DNA of 64,000 nt from Cordylochernes scorpioides (GCA_030710605.1 CP092869.1:12239425-12303424); one strand, 5' to 3'. Positions 53,876 to 63,990 are shown, numbered from the stretch's first letter. A program made the numbers and translations. Notes: generated from the letters alone by a model not told the origin.

Positions 53876-54620
53876 TAAATAAATGATTTGTAAAAAAGGA
53901 GGCCTGATGTTTGTATTTTAATTAGAGAGATTCCTGCTATACGAATTGATCTCATATGACAGCTAACTTTTGTCCTTTTTGAATATTTGTCTTAATGGTT
54001 TTATTATCAACTTAGTCTTCTCTTCTTTCTTATCTCCATTCAATCATATTAGGGTGTCAATCCTGTAAAGTCATGATTGGGTGAAGTAGAAAGCGTCTGC
54101 CTTTGTTATTAAGACTGGGAGCACTACTCAGTGGCAGGATGACTTAGCTCCAAAAGAAATGGCTGCCTCTGACATGAGGAACAAACGCCATGTGCAACCG
54201 CTCCTAACATGGAGTACAAACGCTGATCATCCTGTATCCCTGGATTAGGAGCCCTTACAGGGTACTATCAGCCGGGCAAGCTGAGCCCAGGTTTTTTAGC
54301 GAGCTTGTTACTGCTCCCCCTCCTCCTTTTTCATTCGGGCTTGGGACCGGCAAAGGCGGAGTTTTTTTTTTATCATAATTTTAGCAGTATCATTATCATT
54401 ATTTGTCTCAGACGAACAGAAAGACTGAAGTGTTTAGTTATTATTTAACAGGATAGTTACATAATATATCATTTTTTAAAGCATTTCCATTTATAATATA
54501 AATATATCTAATGTATCCATAGTAACTATAAGCACAATATATACTTACAATATATATATAGGCATATTTCTATATCATATTTTTATAATAATCACATGAA
54601 ATAAACTTTCATTTATAATA
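53876..54620. other. Unique sequence and a GC-richer repeat remnant
   Basis: 54100-54365 is GC-richer, with 'ctccccctcctcctttttca' and 'ttcgggcttgggaccggcaa', resembling the 3' end of a non-LTR element. The match is from memory and weak. Confidence 0.3.
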
Positions 54621-54624
54621 TACT

Positions 54625-54960
54625 AGACGAATGACCCGGGCAACGCCCGGGTTTTACCCGATTAAATGTTTTTATTNNNNNNNNNNNNNNNNNNNNNNNN
54701 NNNNNNNNNNNNNNNNNNNNNNNNNNNNNNNNNNNNNNNNNNNNNNNNNNNNNNNNNNNNNNNNNNNNNNNNNNNNATATATAGTTTTAATAATTGATTT
54801 ATATATTTTTTAAAATAGCCTATCGTCACCCCCGTTATTTTTTACCTATGTATGGAAATTTTGGTTTGAATTAGTGAACTACTGCGAACTTGTATACCGG
54901 ACATACCAACAGACCAACAAACATACAAACATTCATTTTTATATATATAGATAACACACA
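54625..54960. repeat. Dispersed repeat broken by a gap
   Basis: 'tactagacgaatgacccggg' with a small 'gggcaacgccc' hairpin at the left, and 'acattcatttttatatatat' at the right, are typical ends of an abundant arthropod repeat. The middle is hidden by N. Confidence 0.4.
54677..54776. other. Assembly gap, 100 N
   Basis: Fixed-length run of N. Confidence 0.95.
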
Positions 54961-55850
54961 AATGTATGTAAAATAGAATAATACACATAAATATGTATAA
55001 ATAAATATATATGTCGTGAACCCGGGTAAGACAACAAGTGAGTTGGAAGCAGTCGGGGTTGAGTGGCAAGGCGTGCAGAGTGGGAAGTCCGAACCGGACA
55101 GTAAGGACAAAGTTTGGGATCAAAAGACGCTCTCCTAGTACGTCTCAAGTGGCACCAGGACCAGGGGAAAGTTGAGGATTAACTGAGGGAAGCTCGGTGT
55201 CCTGCATGAAGCCGCGGAGGCAGAGAGGAGCCAAAACGGTAGTCACGAGGGCCGCCGTGAGATGATAAGGGACCTAGACTGAGCTGGCCTCCCCGAAAAT
55301 ATCCACTGTAACCTAACTAGCTGTCAACATCCGGACCAACGCCCCTTCTTTGTCCCTCTCTGGATCCCCCAGGTGTCCAGTGGCAAGCTGGTGTCACTTT
55401 GAGACGACTAGAAAAAACGTCATACTTTATTACTTACATATCACATTGTTTAAATTACGATAGAATGTGCCCCCAGTGATAAAGGTTTAATTAGGGGAGT
55501 GAAATAAAATGGAGCGAAAAGCTAGCAACCCTATTAAATGAGAAAAAATTTGGGGCACAAATTAGTTACTAGAATAAAAACAAAGATAAAAGGGAGTAGG
55601 GGTGACACACTCATATAATATTATAAAACTACAAAAAATATATATATAAGGAGTACATAGGAAGGATAAATTTAAAGTAAACATACACAATAGCGAAGGT
55701 AAATATTTGGGAAAGTTAGGTATACTATTTACAGTTTTTTGTTACTTAAGGTGCCATGAGTATTTACAACATAGTTTCAGGGATGTAATACAGGAACGAG
55801 GAGAAGTAGAGATGATAAAAGTAATATAAAATATAAAAGAAAATTGACTT
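54961..55850. other. Unassigned sequence
   Basis: 55015-55420 is GC-richer and begins TGTCGTGAACCCGGG, which could be an LTR start, but no second copy or coding remnant supports that. Confidence 0.3.
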
Positions 55851-55859
55851 AAGCAATAA

Positions 55860-57900
55860 GTTAGGCAGTGACGCAGTGAAGGGTAAAGGAAGAGGGTCTG
55901 AATTGGTTTCTGCAAAGGAAATCTCAGGAGTCCTGCCCTGAAATACGAGCTTAGAAGCGAAGTATTGTTTTCAGGATTCAGCAATCTCAAGATGCCCTGT
56001 AAGTAGCATTAGATCAGATGGGCAAAAGGCGTGAAGATCGAAGGAGAGGTAGGTAATGAGAGAATATGGGAAAGAAAAGCTGGCTGAGAGAGGTTAAAAA
56101 GAGATGGAGGCTCAAGAGCTGCGCTGCTGTCGGTGATTGAGCTCGACCAGATAAAAAATAAAAGTAAAAGAAAAATGAAAAATGAGTGGGCGCATCATGC
56201 TGATGATGGCGATGGGTCGAGCGTGAGAAAAAAATATATATCTCGCTGGTTACCCAAGCTCTCCGTGTGGAGTTAACATGGGGAGGAAGAATGTACCAGG
56301 TCAATGAATCATAAAAAAAATTGACGAGCAGGAGTCTCAGGAACCGTTGAAGAGTTTTGAGGATGGAGGTAGATTGTGAAAACAGGGTTCGACTGTTGCC
56401 ATTAATTGATTGAACCCGGGTTTGAGGAAAAAAGAATGAAATGAAGAATGCTGGGACGGTGACCCGGGTGTAAATAAAAAAAAATAATAAGCCATGGATT
56501 TTCCTGAACACACCATCAGGATGGGATGGCGAGGAAGGAGTAGTCCACTGGGGCAAATCAATAACAAAAAAAAAAGTCGGCTAACACCAACTCTGCGATG
56601 GACGAGGGGTGGTTAGAACGAAGACATAGAAGTCCTAAGGAAAAGGATCAAGAGACGAGAGAAGTATGGAAGGCAGAGTTGGAAGGATCAAGATATGAGA
56701 AGGGACAGTTGGCAGAAAGGCGTCACTGTTAAAACAAAATTTTTAAAGTTGAATTATCTTAAACGTAAGCTATGAAAAATTAAAACAAATTATGTCAAAG
56801 AATATAAGGTATCAGATGATGTTTATATAGGTTGGCTAATGGTTTTAGCTGTTTAGGGATGGAAGGAAAAGAAGTATCATAATGTAAAAGAAATATTTAA
56901 AAATATCTGGATTGATTCTACAATATAAAATGGCACACATCAAGGATTGTAACAATATAAATGAATAATTTTTAAAAATATAGTAAGTATTTAGGTTAGT
57001 GTGTTTCCCACGTGATGCAATGCTTATAAACGCAAATTAGACGATGTTTGGAAAAGTCAAAAGTGGTAAATAAATTGAAATGCCATTATGGTTTGTTTCT
57101 TATTTTTTCATAATTATAATTTCAGAGACGTCTCACATGGTGAGAGAGAAAAAGGAAAACTAACTTATCAAAAGTAGTAAAATGTTACAAGTAAACTTAT
57201 AATGGATATCTGAAGGTTTAGAGTGACGCAGTGGTAAAAAGAGAGGAAGTCTGAGTTGATTTTTGCAATGGCGTTCGGCAATGCAATACGTGCCTGTGTA
57301 AGTGAGATATTGTTTTCATTGACCGAACTCCCAAGACGTTCCATAATCAAAATTAGATCAGACAGGGGAGGTAGGTAAGTTGAAAGTGGAGGAATGGGAA
57401 AGGTGGAGTCAAGAGTTGCTCTGTTGCCAATGATGAATCAGCTCGGATGAAAATTGAAAAAAAATAATAATAATAAAATGGTAAAAATGATGGTTGTAAT
57501 GATGATCCGAGCGTTGAGAAAAAAAAAACTCGAACTGGTCGCCTGAGCTCACTGTTGGGAAGTGTACCGCGAGGAAGGTTGAGCCAGCTGGTTGAATCAA
57601 AATTTAAAAAAATAATAAAATAAAGTTTGTTTGGCGAGCAGGAGACTCTTGGCTGCGGGAAATATGGAAGTTAAGGAAGGTAATGGATACTGTTGCCATT
57701 GATGATTGAACAACCCGACATTGTTGAATGTAATGAATGATGTTGTCGGGTGATGGATAAAAAAAAAGAATCTTTCGGTTTCCTGAACTCGTTATCGGGA
57801 ATTGTATACCGAGGAAGGATGGTCCAATAGATGAATTAATTTTTAAAATGTTTAGCAACAGGAACCCTATGGGAGACTATGAGGTTGGGAGGAAATTGGT
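55860..57900. repeat. Degenerate nested tandem repeats, ~1.35-kb period
   Basis: 55860-56560 and 57210-57900 share an ordered set of motifs: 'gacgcagtg', 'attagatcaga', 'gagctgcgctgctgtc' or 'gagttgctctgttgcc', 'gatgatgg...gagcg', 'gaggaagg'. Within each, a sub-motif 'ctgttgccattgatgattga' recurs about twice. Heavily diverged. Open frames on the minus strand (up to 180 codons) are Phe/Ser-rich and without domains. Confidence 0.5.
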
Positions 57901-58513
57901 TAAGGAGGTGTAAATAAGTGGTATAGGATGGGAAGATAGGATTGGGAGAGAGAGAGATAGAGAGAGGCGTCAATGTGAAATAAAAATAATAATCTAATAA
58001 AAACAATTATATCAGAAATAAGACGATCTTAAGGTTTTTAAAATATATATAAATGATATTAAAAAACTCTAATTATGTTCAAAAATTCGAAGTTGTAAAG
58101 TTTTAGAATCTATATATGATGACAGATGAAAAAATAGTCAAATAGTAGTATTCCAAATGATTGCTGATGGTTGAATATTCTAAGATATAATGACCAATGA
58201 CAATAATATCTATATAATTGTTCCTGTTCGTTTAAAAAAAAATAAAGGGTGATCGATTGAAAGGAAAAACAATGGGGGAAATAAATGCACACTTACACAG
58301 TATAATAAAAGGTTTTATTAAAAATTAAAAAAGGGCCAAAAAAATTATACCCATATATAAAGAATTATGGATAAAAAACAAGAAAAAAGGTTAAGCAAAA
58401 TTATACTTATATATAAAGAATTATGCATAAAAAACAAGAAAACAAGGTTAAGCAAAAAAAAAGTAAAATTAACTAATCTTAGGGAAGGGAGATAAAATTA
58501 AGTGGCAGGGGGG
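57901..58513. other. No gene recognised
   Basis: AT-rich sequence. A short duplicated phrase 'aaaattatac..atatataaagaattatg' occurs near 58340 and 58395. Confidence 0.4.
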
Positions 58514-59023
58514 TGTCGAGCTTTGTGTTCACACAGTACCTCGGGTGGCAGCACCGTCGCTCGCTTGGCTTGGCTTCCTCTTGTCGCGGCTCGTGCAATG
58601 TCCAAGGCGTCCTTTCCGTCCTCAAGTTGCCGCTTGAGGGATACTCCAAGGCGTCCTTTCCGTCCACGAGACTCTGCTTGTGGGATATTTCTTGACGTCT
58701 TTCCGTCCACAAGACGCTGCTTGTAGGATATTTCTCAGGCGCGTCTGCTCCGCCTGGTCCGCTGCTTCTAACTAAGAAAAAAAAGATGCCGCCACATGGC
58801 GCGCCGTCCCGGGGCTCGCAGAACAACCAAACAAATTCCAGGCCTCCACTTGACTCTGCCTCCCCGGGCATCGACCGACCTTTGTCCTGATCGGTCCCAG
58901 CTGGGAGTTTCCCCCGACCATGTAGATGCCTTGACCCTTTCTTTCAACTTCTCCCCTCGTCTCCCTTCACCTAAGTCTTTCATTCTATGTACAAAAGTAG
59001 GGATCGGCAAAATAGTTTCAACA
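58514..59023 (-). repeat. Probable 3' LTR of BEL/Pao 2 (510 bp)
   Basis: Minus strand starts TGTTGAAAC right after the polypurine tract and ends CTCGACA. Contains three ~60-bp internal repeats with 'aaggcgtcctttccgtcc'. The partner LTR lies outside the window, so the outer boundary is provisional. Confidence 0.6.
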
Positions 59024-59091
59024 TTCTCCCACAAATTTTGCTCTGAAAGAAGTCAAAATTAAGTATAAGACAAAAGAGCATATAAATACAC

Positions 59092-59286
59092 TGTCGCATA
59101 CCGCGAGATATTTGCATAGTATTGTTTTGTTTTATATATTTTTACATTATGTTTCTTATGAAAGGTTGTTATATTTGCATGTCCGCGAGAAGCGCGATGT
59201 ATATATATAGCTAGGAAAAGTAATAAAGTCAGAGTTTTCTTTAGTATGAAATCGTCTCGTGTTAATTCTTGTCGTAGAACACGACA
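59092..59286 (+). repeat. 5' LTR of the kinase-bearing element (195 bp)
   Basis: Contains TATA-like 'gatgtatatatatagctagg' (about 59193) and, 20 bases on, 'gtaataaagtcag' (polyadenylation-type). The ORF's first ATG (59246) lies inside it. Confidence 0.88.
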
Positions 59287-62200
59287 AATGGCGCAGCCGA
59301 CAGGATCCGCAAGACCTTCCCTGGAAAGCCTCTTAAGGGAGATGGCTGATCAACAAAGCTTAATGATGAGCATTCTTTGTGGAAATAGGAGAGAAGAATA
59401 TCTCAGTGAAGAGGATTACTATGAGAGAAAGGAATATCTTAAATATTCAATTGTTGAAGATGAAGAAGAAGAGAAAGAAGAAGCAAATATTGAGTCTCTA
59501 AAAAGTCTTGAAAAGTCTGAAGAAAATGGAGAAAGCCTCTTAAGGGCGATCGTGAAGCAACAAAGCGTTATGATGGATATTCTTGGAATAGAAGAAGATG
59601 ATTCTGACGATGAGCCTAAAGGCGACGGTGTAAAGGATTCTGAAGATTTCGACGAACAGAATGAAATGGTAGATGAAGAAGAAGATGATTCTGAAGATGA
59701 GCCTAAGGGTGACGGTGTAAAGGATTCTGAAGATTTCGATGAACAGAATGAAATGGTAGATGAAGAAGACTTCGATGAACAGAATGAAATGGTAGATGAA
59801 GAAGAAGATGATTCTGAAGATGAGCCTAAGGGCGACGGTGTAAAGGATTCTGAAGATTTCGATGAACAGAATGAAATGGTAGATGAAGAAGACTTCGATG
59901 AACAGAATGAAATGGTAGATGAAGAAGAAGATGATTCTGAAGATGAGCCTAAGGGCGACGGTGTGAAGGATTCTGAGACTGCAATTAAAGGTTGTGAATC
60001 GGTGAAAAATACAGAAGAACTTTTGGTTAATGGCCTTGATGTTCCTACCACCCAAGCTGGGGAAATTGATAGAGATACAGAGAATACGGAAGAAAGTGAA
60101 AAAGCCGAAGTTGAGAGAAAATCCGTTGAAGCAGATGAAAGTGAAAAGGCTGAAGTTGAAAGAAATTATGTTGAGGTTGAAGAAAGTGAAAAAGCTCAAG
60201 TTGATAAAAAGTCAGTTATAGAAACTGAAAGTGCAGAGTCTCTTACGAAAGAGGATGTTATTGCTGATATTGATGCAGATAATGCAGGACTCTGTGATCT
60301 TGATGATGCCACTTTCACTCAAGTTGGGGAAAGTCAAAAGTCTCAAGTTGATAAAAAGTCAGTTATAGAAACTGAAAGTGCAGACGATACCTCTAAACCT
60401 TCAGACGATGCCTCTGAGCCTGCAGACGATACCTCTAAGCCTGCAGACGATAACTCTAAGCCTTCAGACGATGCCTCTAAGCCTTCAGACGATGCCTCTA
60501 AGCCTTCAGACGATACCTCTAAGCCTGCAGACGATAACTCTAAGCCTTCAGACGAAAAGTCTGCAATTGACGATTCTCAACTTACTAAGGAGTCTGGTAC
60601 TGGCAAAAAAGAACTTACTAAGGAGTCTGGTACTGGCGAAAAAGAACCTACTAAGGAGTCTGGTACTGGCAAAAAAGAACCAAAGCCTGGTACCGGCGAA
60701 GAAGCTTTGAGAGAGCTACCTTGTTACGATACTCTATTGGAAACTCTCAAGAAAGGAATCTATTCGTTTCAAACAAGCGGTGAAAAAAGAAATATGAAAT
60801 TAGGAATAGGTGATTTCAATAAAGGCAATCACGCAAGACGTCGTTTGTTAATATTAAAGAAGTTAACACGCTGCCAAAAAGTTTGGATTTATGCTAAAGA
60901 ATTCAGCCAGATGCAAAAAAGCATGCTTGATAAATATGACATTGATGATTTACGAAATGAATTGGCCATCTACAATTCCTTAAGAACCCTAAAAAATGGT
61001 CAGGTCAATTTATGTTATCCATATTCCTTTATGCTTGTTAAAGATACTGAAAAGACGTTTAGGCTTCTCATAAATATCTTTGAAAAAGGAAAACCATGGC
61101 CTTACTATTGTGAAGGAGAACGAAAAAATTATTTTGTTTTCCTAATGGAATATGGAGGAATAACTCTCGAAACGGCTATCAAATCGAGACTTTCATATGA
61201 AAACTTATTAGTATTATTTCGCCAGATTTGTATAATTTTTGCAATTGGTGAAGAGGAAATTGAACTTTTACATGATGATCTTCATATTAACAATGTTCTA
61301 GTTGCAGAAACAGAAGAGAAACTAATCAAATATGAAGTAGCTTCAAAAAAGATTAAAATCCCAACTCTTGGATATATTGCTAAAGTAATCGATTTTGGGA
61401 ATGCCAGGTGTATTAAGGATATAGATTATAGACAAAGGATGATTAGTGAATATGGAAAGAGACCATGTCCAGCTGAGTATTCAGGAGGGAGTCTATTTAT
61501 GCTGAGTGGACTCTATTTTGAAATGATAAATACTAGTTTGGAACTTCGTGCAGCACTACCTGAACTGCCAAGATTAACTACATCTCTACAACTGTATGAG
61601 GGTTTAATTCAAATCTTAAAAGATTTGGCAATTCTTGAATTCCTGAATGGTTTTCGTGAAAAGTTAGGTCTTCCTGAAGTTATTGGTCCATCTCAATTTG
61701 AATCCATGCTTAGAAATCAGATTCTTGAGGGGCCTTTAAGCAAACTTCTAATATGCCTAGCAAAATTTATTGACAATACAGATAACAACTGTTATACGGC
61801 TTCTGAAATAATGCGAAGACATTTGGAGACAGTTAATACTCCCATTAACGAAAAGTTAACATTGTTAAGTATCTTTGAATTTGATCTTAAAGATAAGATA
61901 ATCATTTTTACAGCACTTATTGAAGTAATGATGCAGAAACATCATGATAGACTTTGTAAATCTGTTAAGAAATCAAGAGATAAGAAAACTAAAGAAGATT
62001 TTAGGGTTTATAATCTGTTGAAAACGCCTATTATTCATACAGCTGGTTACTATCGTTATCATCTTCCAGGTCTATTTGTTCGATGTGATGTGGAGAACGG
62101 AGAAAGTGCTGAATGGAAGTACTATCGACATGATCAAATCTATCCTGAATACTCGGCTCTTTATGCCAGAAAAGTTGGTAGGCCTAAAAAGATTATTGGG

Positions 62201-62416
62201 AAAAGAGAAAAGTTGGAAGACCTAGAAAGGTCATTGAACCACCAGGAGTCTCATCACGGGAGTGATGAGAGGTCATGGGGGGGGAGTCTGTCGCATGAAG
62301 CGCGATGTATATATATAGCTAGGAAAAGTAATAAAGTCAGAGTTTTCTTTAGTATGAAATCGTCTCGTGTTAATTCTTGTCGTAGAACACGACATACACA
62401 ATACACACAAGAGTAG
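59246..62416 (+). CDS. Acidic-repeat protein with haspin-like kinase domain
   Basis: 1056 codons, uninterrupted. Residues 1-14 come from the LTR. ATG 59288 (MAQPTGSARPSL) overlaps the primer-binding site and is an alternative start. Residues ~70-250 are acidic, with a repeated unit (DEPKGDGVKDSEDFDEQ) between 117 and 243. Ser/Asp/Lys-Pro repeats (SKPADD/SKPSDD) follow at 380-438 and KESGTG repeats at 448-485. The kinase-like domain starts near 500: IYAKEF (candidate ATP-binding Lys551), LRNELAIYNSL (helix C Glu), FLMEYGGITLE, HDDLHINNVLV (catalytic Asp678, Asn683), KIPTLGYIAKVIDFGNAR (Asp716). MEYGG, HxDLHxxNVL and the spacing to xIDF resemble haspin, although haspin has DYT where this has DFG. 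Residues ~790-1030 match nothing I know. No gag-pol enzyme is present. Function is inferred from motifs only. Confidence 0.8.
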   Translation: MKSSRVNSCRRTRQMAQPTGSARPSLESLLREMADQQSLMMSILCGNRREEYLSEEDYYERKEYLKYSIVEDEEEEKEEANIESLKSLEKSEENGESLLRAIVKQQSVMMDILGIEEDDSDDEPKGDGVKDSEDFDEQNEMVDEEEDDSEDEPKGDGVKDSEDFDEQNEMVDEEDFDEQNEMVDEEEDDSEDEPKGDGVKDSEDFDEQNEMVDEEDFDEQNEMVDEEEDDSEDEPKGDGVKDSETAIKGCESVKNTEELLVNGLDVPTTQAGEIDRDTENTEESEKAEVERKSVEADESEKAEVERNYVEVEESEKAQVDKKSVIETESAESLTKEDVIADIDADNAGLCDLDDATFTQVGESQKSQVDKKSVIETESADDTSKPSDDASEPADDTSKPADDNSKPSDDASKPSDDASKPSDDTSKPADDNSKPSDEKSAIDDSQLTKESGTGKKELTKESGTGEKEPTKESGTGKKEPKPGTGEEALRELPCYDTLLETLKKGIYSFQTSGEKRNMKLGIGDFNKGNHARRRLLILKKLTRCQKVWIYAKEFSQMQKSMLDKYDIDDLRNELAIYNSLRTLKNGQVNLCYPYSFMLVKDTEKTFRLLINIFEKGKPWPYYCEGERKNYFVFLMEYGGITLETAIKSRLSYENLLVLFRQICIIFAIGEEEIELLHDDLHINNVLVAETEEKLIKYEVASKKIKIPTLGYIAKVIDFGNARCIKDIDYRQRMISEYGKRPCPAEYSGGSLFMLSGLYFEMINTSLELRAALPELPRLTTSLQLYEGLIQILKDLAILEFLNGFREKLGLPEVIGPSQFESMLRNQILEGPLSKLLICLAKFIDNTDNNCYTASEIMRRHLETVNTPINEKLTLLSIFEFDLKDKIIIFTALIEVMMQKHHDRLCKSVKKSRDKKTKEDFRVYNLLKTPIIHTAGYYRYHLPGLFVRCDVENGESAEWKYYRHDQIYPEYSALYARKVGRPKKIIGKREKLEDLERSLNHQESHHGSDERSWGGSLSHEARCIYIARKSNKVRVFFSMKSSRVNSCRRTRHTQYTQE
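62289..62394 (+). repeat. 3' LTR of the kinase-bearing element (106 bp)
   Basis: The last 98 bases are identical to the 5' LTR. An 89-base stretch after TGTCGCAT is missing compared with the 5' LTR. Confidence 0.88.
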
Positions 62417-62508
62417 ATATGCCTATTACATTACATAAAATACACATAAAAGAATACACATATTACACTTTTTTTTTTCCATACAGGTACTTTCACTAGT
62501 CCTTCGAG
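62400..62508 (-). other. Untranslated region of BEL/Pao 2
   Basis: Sequence between the integrase stop codon and the inserted kinase-bearing element, rich in 'atacacat' and a T-run. It resumes at 59024-59091 on the other side of the insertion. Confidence 0.6.
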
Positions 62509-63990
62509 TCATACCTTGCAGGCTTTTCTGATTACCCTACCATATCTATTTCTAGAGTCCCTGGATTCAATATTGGGCCTATTTCCTAAAAATGCATCAG
62601 ATTGGGGTTCGGCACTTGAATTGTCCATTTGAATCGTCTTAACATTCGAGGATATTTCAAGAGGGTGCAAGCGCCGTAGAGCCCCGATCAAGGCCCCTGT
62701 GGATGTTCCAACATGGGCCACTCTCACTATTCCATCTTTACCTGGTATGAGATTTACTATTCGCCCTTTAGGCCAAAACATTCTTTTAAGATTTTCTTGC
62801 CCAATCAGTACAACGTCTCCTACTTTCAACTGTCTTCTATCAATATTTTCGGATTTCCGAATCAGCGCGCCTAAATATTCCTCTAAGAATCTCTGCTTCA
62901 ATTCTCTCTTCAGTTGACCTAACTCTCTGTATCTAGTGTGCAACATTTCTGGCTTTAAATTTTCAAATTCAGGAAAGCTAGACTCTGGACCATTTTGCAA
63001 AAACCCATTAGGAGTCAACGGTTTTAGATCATTGTCGTCCTCAGAGACACAAGTGAGGGGTATATTATTAATGATAGATTCGATTTCACAAAGGGCAGTC
63101 TGCAGTTGTACAAACTTCAGCCCCCCGTGACCCAGCATCCCTATCAACATTTCCCCTATTGTCCTAACCATTCTTTCCCAAAATCCTCCCCACCAAGGAG
63201 CAGAAGGAGGGATAAAAATCCATTGTATCCTTTTAATTGAGGTTTCCCTTTCAATTCTAGTCCAATCCAATCTCTTGAATATTCTATTAAGTTTTGCGAA
63301 ATTGGTGCCATTGTCGCCATATATCCCCTCGGGGCGCCCTCTCCGACAAATAAACCTATGGAGGGCCATCATGAAGACTCCTGTCTCCAAACTCTTCACC
63401 AACTCCAGATGAATAGCGCGATAGACGGCGCAAGTAAAGGCGGCTACCCACACTTTCCCACCTTCCTTCAAATGAAGAGGGCCTAATAAATCAACTCCTG
63501 TAATTTGGAAGGGTTTGCCCAGTCCAATTCTGTTTTCTGGCAAAGCTGCCATTGGTCTTTGCAGAGACTTTTCTTTAAGTCTCTTGCAAGCAATGCACTT
63601 ACTGATAATTTTCTTTATCGTTTTCCTTCCCCTGATTATCCAAAATTTCTCTCTCAGCTTTGATAAAATGAATTGCACCCCAACATGTCCATTCTTCAGG
63701 TGCACTTCCCATATAAGTTGCTCTACGAAGGGATGGTCGCCTGGTAGAATGATAGGAGTTTTAAATTCTTCTGGGACCTGTCCATGTAAAAGTTTGCTTT
63801 CTACACACCAAAGTCCGTCAGTGTTTTTTAATATTTTAAAACGCTTGGTTGCATTCGATTTCTCCATGGAGACCTCCTGAATCATTCGGATAAGCTTTTT
63901 TTCTGCCAAGTCTAATTCTGAAACTTTCAAAGGTCCTGTTTCAGTTGACTGTCTTTCAAGTTTCCCTAAAAATCTTAAAACATAGGACAT
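62509..63990 (-). CDS. BEL/Pao integrase region of Pol, intact core, 5' part outside window
   Basis: 493 codons open to the window edge; the polyprotein probably continues beyond. The HHCC zinc-binding region (VHLKNGHVGVQ ... CIACKRL) is near residues 95-135. The catalytic core has all three acids: GVDLLGPL (about Asp167), YGDNGTNF (about Asp226) and WWGGFWERMVRTIG (about Glu272). A C-terminal DUF5641-like part (LKVGDVVLIGQENLKRMFWP, GRIVNLIPGKDGIVRVA) follows. The intact motifs suggest a young element, and it could be a source of integrase. It aligns residue for residue at its ends with the deleted integrase of BEL/Pao 1. Confidence 0.93.
   Translation of the reverse strand: MSYVLRFLGKLERQSTETGPLKVSELDLAEKKLIRMIQEVSMEKSNATKRFKILKNTDGLWCVESKLLHGQVPEEFKTPIILPGDHPFVEQLIWEVHLKNGHVGVQFILSKLREKFWIIRGRKTIKKIISKCIACKRLKEKSLQRPMAALPENRIGLGKPFQITGVDLLGPLHLKEGGKVWVAAFTCAVYRAIHLELVKSLETGVFMMALHRFICRRGRPEGIYGDNGTNFAKLNRIFKRLDWTRIERETSIKRIQWIFIPPSAPWWGGFWERMVRTIGEMLIGMLGHGGLKFVQLQTALCEIESIINNIPLTCVSEDDNDLKPLTPNGFLQNGPESSFPEFENLKPEMLHTRYRELGQLKRELKQRFLEEYLGALIRKSENIDRRQLKVGDVVLIGQENLKRMFWPKGRIVNLIPGKDGIVRVAHVGTSTGALIGALRRLHPLEISSNVKTIQMDNSSAEPQSDAFLGNRPNIESRDSRNRYGRVIRKACKV

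Larger units (their letters stand above)
59092..62394 (+). mobile_element. Non-autonomous LTR retroelement carrying a kinase-like gene
   Basis: The 5-bp target duplication TACAC lies at 59087-59091 and 62395-62399. 5' LTR 59092-59286 and 3' LTR 62289-62394, both TGTCGCAT...CACGACA. Two bases after the 5' LTR comes a primer-binding site TGGCGCAGCCGACAGGAT (59289-59306), like the tRNA-Ser-type sites of Gypsy elements. A G-rich polypurine tract lies at 62274-62286. There is no reverse transcriptase, protease, RNase H or integrase. The single long ORF encodes a kinase-like protein. Mobilisation must rely on enzymes from another element. Confidence 0.9.

Noticed and set aside
55742-56556. Minus-strand frames up to 180 codons
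   Set aside because: Phe/Ser/Leu-rich readings of A/G-rich degenerate repeats.
59419-60199. Long minus-strand open frames (210 and 219 codons) over the kinase ORF
   Set aside because: Ser/Phe-rich antisense shadows of the acidic repeats. No domain.
60378-60710. 110-codon plus-strand frame rich in Leu/Gln/Thr
   Set aside because: Shifted-frame reading of the SKPADD and KESGTG repeats in the kinase ORF.
59246-62416. Endogenous viral gene (for example from a large DNA virus of crustaceans)
   Set aside because: The retroelement framing (LTRs, primer site, polypurine tract, 5-bp duplication) explains the locus. A viral source of the kinase cannot be excluded but nothing in the sequence points to it.
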